DNA of 64,000 nt, taken from positions 94,802,762 to 94,866,761 of the forward strand of contig OZ021727.1 of NCBI GenBank assembly GCA_963978545.1, in the 5' to 3' direction. Both the position numbers and the translations under genes were made by a program. The stretch comes from Linyphia triangularis (taxonomy: Eukaryota; Arthropoda; Arachnida; Araneae; Linyphiidae). Each line of letters begins with the position of its first letter. Positions within the stretch are counted from its first letter, which is position 1. Under the pieces are notes generated by a model. That model saw only the letters and a program-made list of their open reading frames with translations, searched no databases and was not told the origin of the DNA. Of the stretch, positions 50,939 to 63,343 are shown piece by piece.

Positions 50939-52988
50939 GTGGCCGTTGTTACGGATCTCGGCCGATCTTTTCCAATGCTGGATAAAATATACTGAAAGTT
51001 TTCAAATGCTGATGCATTGTTTTAAAATTCAAATATATTTTTATAAGAAAGGACTAAGGGATAAAAAATATGTTTTGCAATGTTTTTGACAAGTTTATTT
51101 TTTTAAAAATCGAGTATTTCTGAACCATTATTCAAACGATTTCAAAATCCCCGTTTCCGACATTGGCCAATACTGCTGTGCTACCTGGGTTACTTTTCTA
51201 GTCTATAATATTATAAAGTTGGTATATATTATCCCATTGAATTTGCATATATATTTGCTTTATCTCTAATTCCTCTTTTTATATCATAGACATTTTTAAT
51301 TCTAATTTAATGAAACTTGACACTCATATTTTTGGATATTTTGGGTTTGATTGTTAGGGCGCATTTTATCATGCAACAACAAATTTATTTGATGTTTAAT
51401 TTATTTAAAAAATATTTTATGTGCTAGTCACTATTGTAGTATTATCTTATATTTTTATTTTAATAATTAAATATTTTTGTAGCATTTATCGTTCCCCATT
51501 TCTTATTTCTACTTTTCGTTAATTGAATTTGTATTGACTTGGTTTACATTACGTTGTATTGCAAAGCATATGTATTTATCAGCTGAAAAACTAACAAATA
51601 TACTTTTTATTATGTAACATTCCATTAGACTTTTTCATCCAACATAAGTTTTACAAAGTTGTTTTTAAAACTCTCCCCTTCAGCGCAACGCAATTAACTT
51701 TCAAAGAACTAAAAACTTCCATCATTAATACAAAATTTTCCTTGTTAACATCTCACGATTGGCAGACTGATACAACAGAAGCTCGCAAGTAAGAAAAAAA
51801 AAGTATCTCTAACGAGAAGCCATCCAAAACTGCTTTCCTCCCAACTCCAGTGAAAATGTCGAAAAATCTCGCGTGCGAAAAGGTGTCGAAACGTTGCAAA
51901 CAAGCGAGTAACGCCGTTATTAATACGTTATTAGGCTCAAGTCATTAGTTCGTTCGGTGCATTATGAGCTCGCGTTACACACGCGGGAATTAGACACGGC
52001 GTCATTAACTACACCTGCTGCAATGGGCCGCCTCTCAACTTGATTAAAACACGACTGTTTACCGATGCAATCTGCTCATGCTAAAACAGGTTGCGCTCAT
52101 GCTACATTTTAGATTTGAAAGGTTTTTTTTGCAGAGGATAGATTGAACAATCAAAGTATAATGAATATGAATGGATTTTTTTTAATTAATTAATTAATTA
52201 CTTATTATTGTGATAGACAGATGCTCTAATTTAGGAGAGTTTTGTAAAATTTTCTTTCTTTTAATTTTTGTGTTAAGTTCTATTAAAGAAATAAATTGTT
52301 TCTTGTTAGATACAAAAACTTACAAAACTAATGTGTTCTCTGGGTAAAAATGGGCAGTGAAAATGACTAAATGAGCAACATCTAAAATTTTTGCTAGATT
52401 TCAACTAGGTGCAATAAGATTTTATGCAATTTTCCAGTTACATAAAATAATATTTTGTATAAACCGAGATAATTTGGAGAAAGGGAACTTGGGAATACAC
52501 CTCTAAACAAATTAATTTCCGGGGGGGGGGGGGAGAAGTTAACGGTCGCTAACATGCCTATCTAATTAAATGCATTCTAAGGAAAGTATGTGGTAATTTT
52601 TTAATTTGATTTCTCTCAAGAAATTTTTTAGAAATATTAGAGGTAGGGATGAGATTGCTCCACAAATTAAGTTTTTGCAAACCTTGAAACTTGGGTTGGA
52701 TTTCTGAAAGAAAGCTTTCTGTTGGGTTTGAGAAGGCTTTGCTGAACAATATTCTGATACGCAAACCATAAGACAAACCTTCCGAATAAATAATAGGATT
52801 TTAAATTTCTCTTGGTTGCTAATACATAAACTAAGCTTAAGAAAATAGCATCGAAGTACCCGCATCGAAGTAAGTTTCGAACCTGTGATTATTTTATATT
52901 GTAAAATCACGTCTGAATCAATTGTGTTGGCCGACTTGTTTTGCTATTAAAAGAATTAAAACACCTAAACTTTATAAAATATCATTAT

Positions 52989-53023
<35 letters not shown>

Positions 53024-54463
53024 ACAGAAAGGCCTTATGTAAGAAGGTATCTATAATACAATAAAATATTTTAGATTATTAAACAATACCAAATCCATGT
53101 TTTACCAGAACTTGGTCGAGACATTTCATGTTTAGGAGTACTTTTCTAGGATTCCATCCTTTACTTGAGTTAAATTATATAACATACATGTAGTATACTT
53201 TGAAAAAGCAACATTACCCTCTTAAAAGATATGTTTGTTTATAATTTAAAAGAAAAGCTTATTTTGAAATTTTTAAAGTGAGTTTCAAAGACAGGTTTCG
53301 ATATATTTAAACGTAAAAATAGGGTAAAAGTAAGTGCTCGGAGTATCCTCAAACTTATCTACAGCAAAAAATAAGCATTGTAACTTTTTATTTAAAATTT
53401 TTTTTATTTCAAATCCTATGTAAATTTTCAAAATTATTAAATAAATGGCCTTTTCCGGTATCAATTAGATTAAATGGAATGAAATAAAATTAGTTTTCGT
53501 AATTCTGTTTCAGCATAGGCTTTAAAAGATTAGAAAAATATTTTCAATAGATGAAAATATGGTTTTTGCTAATTTGTTCATTGCTTTCAATGAAAAAATG
53601 TCGTATGAAATGTGTATTATTTACATGGATTACTTTTAATTAATTCAGTTAATTAGAGAGATTTTAATATACTGATACTCCACCTTGTCGAAACCAATCT
53701 TAATTCATATCCAATGCACTAAATATATGGAAAAAAATGATAATATACTTGTATTTATGGTAGTTATATATCTGAATTGGTAATTGGGGATCGACAGTCG
53801 TGAGAAGATGCAGTTATATGATTTTTTTTTTTATTTATTTAAGGATAAGATTTTTATGAAGAAAAAAAAAATTAAGTATATAATATTATATAGTTGTTTG
53901 TTTCTCCTTGCAATGTGGAGTCAAAATATGAGTAATAGAGTTTTTTTTTTTTTCTTCTTGGAATATATTTCAACACCTGTGAAATATTTATAGAATTATA
54001 AAGGGATTTTTTAAAATGTCCAATTGAACTTGTTATTCTTATTTTACGATGGGTTATAGCAAAGTTCAAAATTGATCCTGTTTTTAAACTAAGTTTTGCT
54101 TAATCGTCCATATCTTTCTAAATAATAATTAGATTGGCAAGAATTCCGGGTGGCACATACGACGCTCGGTTCAGAAGTATCAAGGATTTTTTTCTCCCGT
54201 ATCTCTTTTATCTCAAGCGTGGGATTTACTCTTTTGAAATGATTGAAGAGATCGCCTTCAAAACTCTCACTTCTCAAAGAGTGAAAAATTGCAGCTCTAA
54301 TCAATCATCAGCATTTGGTATTGAAATGGAGACGATTTGTTTTCTTCTGCAGTGGAGCATCATTCTTCAATGGAGAGGTGATTCTTTTAATAGGTGATTC
54401 ATTTGTGACTGAATCATCGGCATATAGACCCTTAAAAAAAGGAGGGGGGGGGGGATCCCTAGA
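50939..54463. other. Intergenic DNA with one regulatory-looking block
   Basis: Mostly AT-rich. 51820-52100 stands out (see next entry). A run of 13 G lies near 52519, a ~33-base T tract at 52987-53019 and a run of 11 G near 54443. Minus-strand frames at 52558-52910 have no motif. Confidence 0.45.
51820..52100. promoter_or_regulatory. Candidate conserved non-coding block
   Basis: Balanced base composition in an AT-rich neighbourhood, no simple repeats, no terminal repeats, and no long frame. It holds a dense set of homeodomain cores (ATTAATACGTTATTAGG, GTCATTAG, GAATTAG, TCATTAAC, TTGATTAAAAC) with an E-box ACACCTGC at about 52011 and GCGC/CGCG-type words. This is the texture of developmental enhancers or ultraconserved elements. 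Only cross-species alignment could confirm it. Confidence 0.25.
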
Positions 54464-54660
54464 TGTAAGGGCTCCAGGGTCCTGGTGGTTTAAGGCTCCG
54501 AGGTCATGAGGGGTAGATCATGGGTTCGGCCCTGGCCTCGCCAAGCACTGGAGTGTACGATAATGGGGAATAGTACACATTAAATAGGTCGTAGGCTCAT
54601 TGGGGTCATGAGGCCACTGTACATCTTAATAAAACGAAGAGTAATATAACCTCGTATAAT
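54464..54660 (+). mobile_element. tRNA-derived SINE, third type
   Basis: A tRNA-like head spans the A-box-like TGGTGGTTTAAGGCTC and the B box GGGTTCGGCCCTGG. It is followed by a GC-moderate body (GGAGTGTACGATAATGGGG, CATTGGGGTCATGAGGCC) and an A/T-rich end near 54650. It differs in sequence from the other SINEs here. Target duplication not located; a 11-G run precedes it. Confidence 0.65.
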
Positions 54661-55786
54661 GTAACAAAGAAGATAGACGAAGATGAAAATCACATTAATA
54701 GTTTTTTATATTTATTTAATTTAAATTTATTCTCCCTTTTATCTAAAATGTGCTCGATATCTATATGTCCAGCTAGTGTTTCGAAACAAGATGACCTTTA
54801 GAATATATTGCAATTTATTCATAAATTTTCCAAAAAATATCCATTAAAACCCCAAAAATATTTCTCAAAATACCTATTAATGATGCGAATCACTGTTGAC
54901 TGCATCACATCTAATTCCATTATCTGTTATCATGAAAAGTCGTTTAAATCGTGGTCTTTTTAGACAACATTTTAACATTATAACGCTTACAAATAAAGAG
55001 TATTTTTTATGACTTGACCTCATTCTGTTGATATTGCCTCTCAAACAGAATTTAAATACTAAGATTCTTCTTCTTTTACCTCAGAATGATTTATTGAAAT
55101 CAAAAAACAGTTTTAAATTGTAGGATAGCTGTACTCTTTTTACTGGAATTGAAGTGTTATATTCAGGGAACAGAGAAAATGCATTGTAATTGGTCAAAAA
55201 TGGAAACACCTTTTTATTTAGCACTTAATTCGTTCATCCAGAATTTTTTTTATTTTTTTATTTCTCAATTATAAAACATTTGATGTTGAAACGCATGTAT
55301 CTGTCACAAAAATTATTTTCATGTAAGCGAGCTAATATGAGCTTAAGTAATCTAAAGAACGAAGTGGCTATTTTACGAAAATTGAACAGTACATTTAAGT
55401 GACTTTCTATGAATCTCGCCCAACGAATATAATAAATACTGTAGTAAAAAGTGTTCTGAATTGGTACACTGACAGACACCGACATACTTAATAAATACAC
55501 AAATATAGATCAAAATAGAACTTTCAATTATAAAAATATTGCATACTTTTCCAGTCTAAAATGTAAATTAAATGAAATTCTCGATGCATAAAATGTTATT
55601 TGAATATTCCCTTAAATGTAATATTTCATAAAAAGTACTACTATGTACAAAGATATGGTCCAATAGAGAGCTCAGAAAATACGTTACGGCCCTTTTACAA
55701 AATTTAAGGCTGATCTCTACTTACCACTAGAAACACATATCTAATCATATTGATTCATTTCAAGCAACTACATGTCAATGCAATTA
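54661..55786. other. AT-rich intergenic DNA
   Basis: Nothing recognised. Confidence 0.5.
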
Positions 55787-57337
55787 CACTCATGTCCATA
55801 AATTAAGGATAATTCAGTTTTTCCCTAATAACTTCTGAGTGGAGTAGCATAGACACTTGAAATTTACTTCAAAGACACATCTTTATACAACAAAACGATA
55901 ATTAAAACAACTCAGTCGCAGAATGAAATTCAAAGTGTACAGCTGGGCATATGCAAAAGAATGGAGTACCATTAGTGTGGAGTTGTACAGATGCATTTAC
56001 ATTAAAAATCACTCAACACATGGAGATGACTTTTAGTGTGAGATATGATCTTCCCTGTCATCAATATTTACTTGGCACAGTATTCTCATACTTAACATGA
56101 GTTACTTGATGAATTCTAGCGCCTAAATTGCTCGTCCCTCCTTTTGAAATGTTTGCAAGTGAGGAAAAGTTCCCAATGCATTAAATCTTTACACAATGAA
56201 TATCGTAGATGCATCCCACACATGTTTGATGAAATTTGGAGTAGAGGAATGATATGGCTTACTTATAGGGGCGATACTCATATTTTTAATCCTTTATCCA
56301 AAGCAAAAGTGGAATAAAATAAACCATAACTATCAATAAACGCGATTTTGAAACTGATATTTCACAATTAAAGACGTGTCTAAATCAAATTAACGTAATT
56401 ACTTTAAACAAGTGGAATTTAATTATTTGTTGCGCTTATGGGGATCTTATTAAACAAAATCAACAAATTGAATATAAAGACCAAAACTCTTTTCCCACCA
56501 AATCATTATCTTGAACTGGCATTTACCATGAAATATCAAGTTCCCACCTTTCTACAGATCCTCTGATGTTCAATATTACTCATGAGACTGACAAAATTAT
56601 TTTCAGTAAATAGTATATGATGTTAAAAAGATTTGGTCTTTGGGGGCAGTATGTTGACTTGGTTACATAAGCTGCCCAAGAGACCAAAAGATAATTAAGT
56701 TCCACTTTTTCCCTCTAATTATGTTAACTTGATCTAGACAAGTTTTTAATGGTGATATATTGGTTTCTAAATCGTATTTATTGATACTTATGGCAAATTT
56801 TATTCCACTTTTGCCTTGGATAAGCGATTAAAAAATATGAGTATCGCTCCTATAAGTAAGCCAGGTCACTCCTCTCCTCTAATCCAAATTTCTTCAAGCA
56901 TGTGTGGGACGCTTCTACGATATGAATTGTGTTAAGACTTGATGTATTAGGAACTTTCCATCACTTACAAACAGTTCAAAAGGTGGGGCGAGCAATTTAG
57001 CCACTACAATTCATCAAGTAACTCATGTTAAGTATGAGAATACAGTGCTAAGTAAACACTGATGACAGGGGAGATCATATCTCACAGTAGAAATCCACTC
57101 CATGAGTTGAGTGATTTTTAATGTAAATGCATCTGTACAACTGCACACTAATGGTACTCCATTCTTTTGCATATGCCCCCGCTGTACACTTTGCATTTCA
57201 ATTTGAGACTGAGTTATTTTAATTATCATTATATTGCATAAAGATGTCTCTTTGAAGTGAATTTCAAATGTCTACGCTGCTCCACTGAGAAGTTATTAGG
57301 GTAAAACTGAATTATCCTTAATTTATGGACATGAGTG
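55787..57337. mobile_element. 1.55-kb TA-flanked foldback transposon
   Basis: The tips CACTCATGTCCATAAATTAA and its mirror are flanked by TA (55785-55786 and 57338-57339). Complementarity continues almost to the centre near 56562: mirrored landmarks include TTGCATATGC, CATTTACATT, AACATGAGTTACTTGATGAA, AGTATCGC with AGTAAGCC, GCAAAAGTGGAATAAAAT, ATCAATAAA and, near the middle, AAGACCAAA. Arms are about 700 bp each, roughly 85% matched. There is no transposase. TA targeting places it with Tc1/mariner-type mobilisation. Confidence 0.92.
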
Positions 57338-57339
57338 TA

Positions 57340-58678
57340 TAGAAAACTATTTAGATACATCACAATAATAGATTACAGTTGACTTTTACTTTATGAACAA
57401 TATCTATGGATTGTGTATCCCATTCAAAGTAAGATTCAATAAATATACTTAGCAAATTAACTTTCTCTTCTCCAAGTCCATTGTGTAGCAATTAAACCCA
57501 ATAAAAAAGACGGACGCTATCTTCTCTTTTTTTTTTTATGAAGGATGATGGGAAGAGAAAGAGTGTCAGAGAAGAAGACAAGGGGAAGCCACAAATCCGG
57601 AGGTCCGCGGGGGTATTTAGCGGATGGGGAAGCGCAAGAGCAAAAAAAAAAAACCTCCTCCTCCTCCGATGATGGAAGAGACAACCAGGGTAAAAGAAAG
57701 ATGAAAATGATCGAAAGAAGGAAATCGAGCAAGATGAGAGGCAGGAACACACACAGAAAAAGAAAAAAAAAAGATGAAACTTTTTAGGAGAGGAATCGGT
57801 CTAGAGCTTGTCGGCCAGAGCGAGAGGGAGAGCGATGTCCCTCTATTGATCTTGTGGCCTCTTTTCTTTAGCAAAGTTCAGGATGGAAGCATCCTGCCGT
57901 GATGTCGACCCCCAACACCGACGCAGATAGAGATGCAGTAGAAAAGTGATTCGGACCGAAGGACTTTGGGAGTGCAGCAACCAGTCATTTGGAAGGGACT
58001 TTTTTTTTTATTTCTTGGACAACTAAGAATGGATGGACATTGCACACTTCTAAAATTGCGTTGCTGAGAACTAAGCACTTCACCACTTAAAAGTTTTTGT
58101 TGTAGAAAATAAAACAACTTTAAAAAAAAAAAGGCATTAAGTTTGAAAACTAAAATGACTACTGGATTGTCTTCTGCAAGCTATCATTGAAATCATTTTA
58201 CAAGAGAAGAAATAACTATCAAACTGAGTTGGCCACTTTGCTCAGTTTTTAACAAGATCGAAGAGCTGTTAAGAAATTAAACATTTAATGGTTTTACTTC
58301 TGTTACATTAATTAGATATTTTTGTGAGTGTGTGGCACTGCTACCAGTACCACACACAATAAAAATCGCAGCTTAATGTTTATATTTGGTTAAGTTATGA
58401 AATTAATCATGTTTTAAATGATATTATTGATAAAAGATTTATGTCTTTGTAAAACATTAATTTAAAATGTTTTGATTATTTAAATACAGTGTATAAACAT
58501 ACACACACATCAAAGTACTATATAATTTCAAAACATTATTTAATTGTGGAAGTAAAACATTCAAATATAAATTTAGGGTTAAGAGGATGAAGGAGGTATG
58601 TAAGGAGAAGGGCCACAGTAAAGTACTATTAGAGTCAATTTTTCATATCTAAAAAACTACTTACCCCTTCAATTATGA
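57340..58678. other. Intergenic DNA with a strand-asymmetric purine-rich block
   Basis: 57530-57800 is strongly purine-rich on the plus strand (GA strings, A runs, CTC-triplet run near 57655). The frames across it are Lys/Arg-rich or Ser/Phe-rich and look like translated low complexity. No gene is supported. Confidence 0.5.
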
Positions 58679-59031
58679 GGATATATTTTTTTATGTTAAA
58701 CCTTAAGGAGCTTGAACTATAAGCAATCAGTACTTGACAGGCTAGAGTTTTTATAAAATTAATCTTAATTCAGTTTAGCTCAAATATGAAATGAGATTAT
58801 TCCGAAATAACTCTAGCCTGCCAAGTTCTGATTGCCTTTGGAGATTCCCCCTAATAATCCCAATTTATTTCATTGTGTACAAGTACCCCCAAAGAAACTA
58901 AACGAAGCCGCTTGGCGGCAAACATTAGATTTCACACATTTTTCTGATTAATTATTTTACTTGACGGGCTTTTTTTACAACGTCTAGTTGTTTTTTGGGA
59001 TATTTTTATATTAAACCTTAAGGAGCTTAAA
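58679..59031. repeat. ~35-bp direct repeats flanking the truncated foldback
   Basis: The sequence ATGTTAAACCTTAAGGAGCTT with an upstream GGATATATTTTTTT lies at about 58679-58716, and ATATTAAACCTTAAGGAGCTT with GGATATTTTTAT at about 58997-59031. They are in the same orientation on each side of 58722-58999. Confidence 0.8.
58722..58999. mobile_element. Long-arm foldback element, copy 2, left arm truncated
   Basis: The right arm is complete and matches 14120-14305: CTAGCCTGCCAAG, GTGTACAAGTACCCC, the CGCTTGGCGGCAAACATTAG block, then GACGGGCTTTTTTTACAACG. The left arm begins only at CAATCAGTACTTGACAGGCTA, so its outer ~150 bp is missing. Confidence 0.85.
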
Positions 59032-60429
59032 TTCGCAATCTGCATCCATTCTCAGCTCCATCATACGAGATTATATTTGATTCATTCCGAAAGGGATTCA
59101 ATGCTAAAATATCTTAATTTATCCCTTATTTGAAACGAATCGATTTTCCTATCCCATCGAGAAGTGAACTTCGCAAAAATGAATAATTAATGTTCCTTAT
59201 TATTTGGGAATTCTTCCTCCGATAGTATCGAGCGAATTCCGCTTGATGAAGATGAATGAAGAGGAATTCAAAAATGCGAAAAAAGAAGCGAGTATCAGTT
59301 GAATTGATCTGTTAGAGCGAGAGGAATTTTTCTATTGAAATTAAAAATCTCCTAATGAGTAAAAGTATTAGAAGAGTTTTATGTGAGTGAATGAGTTGGA
59401 GATTGGGTAAGAATGTAAAATATAATGTTTCAAAATCGAAATACTAAAAAGAATATATGGTAATAAATATTTAACCCTTTAGATTTGACTTTAAAATGTG
59501 AAAATGCGATTTTAAGAGCGATCAATTGAGTCGAAACAAAATACGCTTTAGTGTCCCACATTCAAAATCCATCTCTAGACATTTCAATACATTTTGAAGG
59601 TAAGTTTTCTATTAAAGACTCTATTAAGAAAAGAAAATTATCTTAAATTAAAAAAAAAATTAATTTAACTATTTTTTTATTTTTTTAAAAAAAAAATTTT
59701 TAATTTTTTTTAAAGACTTTTGAGAAGAAAATCCAAAGCAAAACGAATATTCTGACTCAGTTTTCTTTTTTTTTAAACATTTTACTGGATTTTGCAAATA
59801 ATGCAGGAAAAATTTAAATTATATAGGTTGTGCATAACAATTTTCAATAGCCTTCGAAAGCTCATAAAAAATAAATGACATTTAATCAGTTAATGGTATT
59901 CGTACGCACACTGGAATAAAAGAGTAAAGTCAAATTTTACTAATCTTGAAATTGCAATAATTAGAGGGAGTGGTATGTAATAAAAGAAATATTCAATGCC
60001 GAACCATTTCTCTTCATCTTTAATGAAAAAAAAAAGTATTTTGCAGCCATTTGCCGTCTTAAATTTAGTACTTGTTTCAAAATGTATATGTTCTTATATC
60101 CTACAGGTATTAAAACACAAAATACAATGGTGAAATATATAATCAAATATAAATAATTTTCTGAAAAATATATGCTCACATTAGGTATATGAGTTTTCAA
60201 TTTAAATTTCTGTATTATGAAATATAATTTAAAAAAAAAAAAAAAAAAAATCTTAAATTAATACGTCGAATGCAATAGCTTTTGCTTCGGTATTTCCACT
60301 TTTCTGAAGTGTTCTTATGCTATTGCAATAGAACTGACGAATTAACATTAAGGATTGTACGTAAACGTCTCCTCGGTTTCGTGTTAGTGAATGAAACTCC
60401 CTAACGTTCATACAAAATTTTACACTAAG
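59032..60429. other. AT-rich intergenic DNA
   Basis: Homopolymer-rich around 59650-59720 and 60231-60250. Nothing else recognised. Confidence 0.5.
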
Positions 60430-61345
60430 ATTAACTCGTATTTTTATGAAATCACAATTTTTCTCAAATCCAGATAGATTGCAGTAGACAACGAATTCAA
60501 CAATCAACAACAACGAATTAATACGAATGCTTGTAAATCGAAGAGTTGTCTTTTTCAACCTCGCCTTTGATCAGATTCCAACATCACCAACAAAATATTT
60601 CTTTTTCGAGATGTTTTATGCAAAACAGCTTCATACATGTTAAAATATTGAATAATATGTTGATATAAGGAAGGTTGTATTTCAGGCCTATGTGGAGATT
60701 TTTATGATATTAAAATTTTTCTCAAATCCTATGTCCAATGTTCCTCAAATCTTATCCTATATGTTCCACAAATCCAAACTATATATGTCTGTTTTTATGA
60801 TGTCACAATTTTTCTCAAATCTAGATAGATTGCAATAGAAAATCGTCGGCAACAATGAATTAGCACAAATACTTGTTAATTGACAAGTTTTTTTTCTTTC
60901 TCTCCCCCACCTAGCTTTTGATCAGATTCCAACATCACCAAAAAATAATATTTTTCATGATGTTTCAAGAAAACAGATTCGCTCATAATTAAATGCTGAA
61001 TAAAGCGTAGATATAAGATTGTATTCCTTGCATTTTTGGTAATTTTTAGGATAACACAATTTTTCTCAAATTCTATGTGCAATGTTCCTCAAATCTTATC
61101 CTATGTTCCTCAAATCCAAACTATTTGTCCGTTTTTATGATATATTTCCAGATCCAGATAGATTGCAATAAAAAAATTGTCGACAGCAACGAAATAACTC
61201 GAATACTTGTTAATTGACGAGTTTTTATTTTTCAACCTCGCTTTTGATCAGATTCCAACAAAATATTATTTTAAACGATGTTTTATGCAAAACAGCTTCG
61301 CACATGATTAAATGCTGAATAAAGCGTTGATATAAGATTGCATTC
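60430..61345. repeat. Three diverged ~340-bp tandem units
   Basis: The landmarks TTTTGATCAGATTCCAACA (near 60567, 60917 and 61244), ATGCTGAATAAAGCG-type, ATATAAG.TTG.ATT, CAATGTTCCTCAAATCTTATC, and TCTAGATAGATTGCAAT recur three times in the same order. Spacing is about 350 and 327 bp. Units differ by 15-20%, so the duplication is older than the satellites elsewhere in this window. The class is unknown. Confidence 0.8.
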
Positions 61346-61896
61346 CGGGGCCTGATGTGTTGATTAGACTCAACTGATTCCGCAGCGAAGAAAATTCACT
61401 GGGGAAGTTGAACTCCTTCCCCAAAGTTCTAATTACTGCCTTCATTAATATGCATTGGGATTATTCCAAGCCGAGTATGTTAAATGGCTTTCTAAAGAGC
61501 ACTACGAAACGAAATTGAAAAACTTCACGGATGCGTATTTGATTATTTTTGGAAACTAATTGGAAGACCGTCCTTTTTGGAAGATGCATGGAAATGTTTT
61601 CAGTTGTTGAAAAAGAACTCAGTTTAATTTTCTAATAGAAACGGAATTGCTTGAGATTTCAGTTTTTAGTTACTGTAAATTTTGCCGTTTTGTCAAAAAT
61701 CAATGCTTCATCTCTGAAGTTATTTCGCAAGATTAGATAGCTGCATTTGTAGTTAAAGCAATAAAACTAATTTAGTTTGATTTTGTGTAATCTAGGGAAA
61801 GTAATTGCTCTTTCGTACAGTAAAAATAATTAGCAATTTGTGCAATTAGCCAAAATTGATCAACGAAAATTTTTCAAATTAGAAAACACATTTTCA

Positions 61897-61929
<33 letters not shown>

Positions 61930-61984
61930 CGTACCTAAAATGCATGCTGAATTGGTCCGTGAAACCTAAACTCACCCATTTACA
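61346..61984. other. Intergenic DNA, possible conserved block, T tract
   Basis: 61345-61520 is less AT-rich with homeodomain/POU-like words (GATTAGACTC, TCTAATTACTG, CATTAATATGCATTGGG). A ~31-base T tract lies at 61899-61929. Confidence 0.35.
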
Positions 61985-62375
61985 TTTTTATTGAGACCCC
62001 AAATCCATTTTTCCCTTGGCTTTTCCCAATTGGTATGTTTTTATATTTTAAAGTTATGCATGTTTAATCACTTTCAGATTACACATCCTATTTACATATT
62101 TAACTATTTATGTAAGCATAATTTAAGTAATATATCCTCTTGTATTAAATTATTGAGTTAAATTTGATACTTAACTATACAAAAATATGCAACAAAGAGA
62201 AATTGATATTAGTCTTTCAATTTGCTTCAATACTTTGTAAATCACTTTTACAAGCAAGATTTTGAGTTTTTGGTAAATTATTGATATCATGAGTCAGCTC
62301 GATACTGAGTTTAAAGGCTGGCCTCCTTTCCCACGAAGTCTTGATCGAACCCTGGCTCCTGTAATTGCTACTGAA
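61985..62375 (+). repeat. Dispersed repeat copy B
   Basis: Partner of the sequence at 1-375 (see there for shared blocks). A plus-strand frame beginning in this copy at 62289 reads PPFPRSLDRTLAPV, but its counterpart in copy A is not open, so I do not treat it as coding. Confidence 0.5.
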
Positions 62376-63140
62376 GCAGCATTGCGTCTAGGTACCAACA
62401 GTAATGTCAACCTTAATCTTTTTATTCTAAAATTTTCTGACATGATCATAAAATATTTTTTAAATGAAAGATAGAAATGAATTCCAGTATTATGAAGGGA
62501 AGATTTAACCTATTACAGTTAATTTTAGGATTTAAAACGCTTTAAGAAGTTACAGAATCAAAATAACCACAATCAAAAATTTAGTCACATATAATAAAAA
62601 ACAATACAACTCAAAATCTTAGTCTCTCGAAAATTAATAAAAAAAAAATGTATATTTATCGTTTAATGCAACTTATATCAAACCAAAGTCATCTATAGTA
62701 CTAAACCTACTAAATGAATTCTAAGTAAATACAAAAAGTATATCTTTTATTATTTCTTTTAGTCTAATCTATAAAAAAATATAAGTTGAGTATAAAATGC
62801 TCATTGCTAATTTATGAAAAATATGTTTGAATTCACTCCTTATCGACCGCATAAGTAAACTAATTTCCATTATGGAAAAGATTAATAGAAAAAAATTCTC
62901 CACTTTGAAATTGAATAACAAACGATTACTTCTCAATTGAATATCAAATGTTTCTCATTATGCAGATCATTTCAACTCAATCCTATCGCACAAACAGTTT
63001 TGTAAAAGTTTTTTTTTTTTTTTTTTTTTAATGGCGCAGGGTGATCTCTTAGGGTGTGTAAAAAATGCTAAAGATAAAACATTTGTTAACCTACTCTAAG
63101 AGATACGCTAACTGCTAACCACCATAAAATATAGTTCTCT
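62376..63140. other. AT-rich intergenic DNA
   Basis: Nothing recognised apart from a T tract at 63010-63029. Confidence 0.5.
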
Positions 63141-63153
63141 TTTATGAAGTTGG

Positions 63154-63330
63154 TTGGTTGTATTCAGATTATCTGGCGCCGTCAGCAACACGAGGGCTAT
63201 AATACGCCGAAACATTCGTCATTAGACAAGCCAACATACATTTACAAATACCCATGCCTAACATGGGACTCGAACCCGCAACCTCGCGGTCTAGAAGCTA
63301 GCACGCTAACCACTATACCGTTTGGTTGGC
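63154..63330 (-). mobile_element. tRNA-derived SINE, inverted copy
   Basis: Nearly identical to the SINE at 32315-32496 when reversed: CAACCTCGCGGTCTAGAAGC, the reversed B box GGACTCGAACCC and GGCTATAATACGCCGAA. Flanks TTTATGAAGTTGG (63141-63153) and TTTATGAGGTTGG (63331-63343) match at 12 of 13. The short frames over it are artefacts. Confidence 0.92.
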
Positions 63331-63343
63331 TTTATGAGGTTGG

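Noticed and set aside
57545..57787. Lys/Arg-rich 80-residue frame resembling a nuclear protein
   Set aside because: It is a translation of purine-rich low-complexity DNA, with equally open frames on the other strand.
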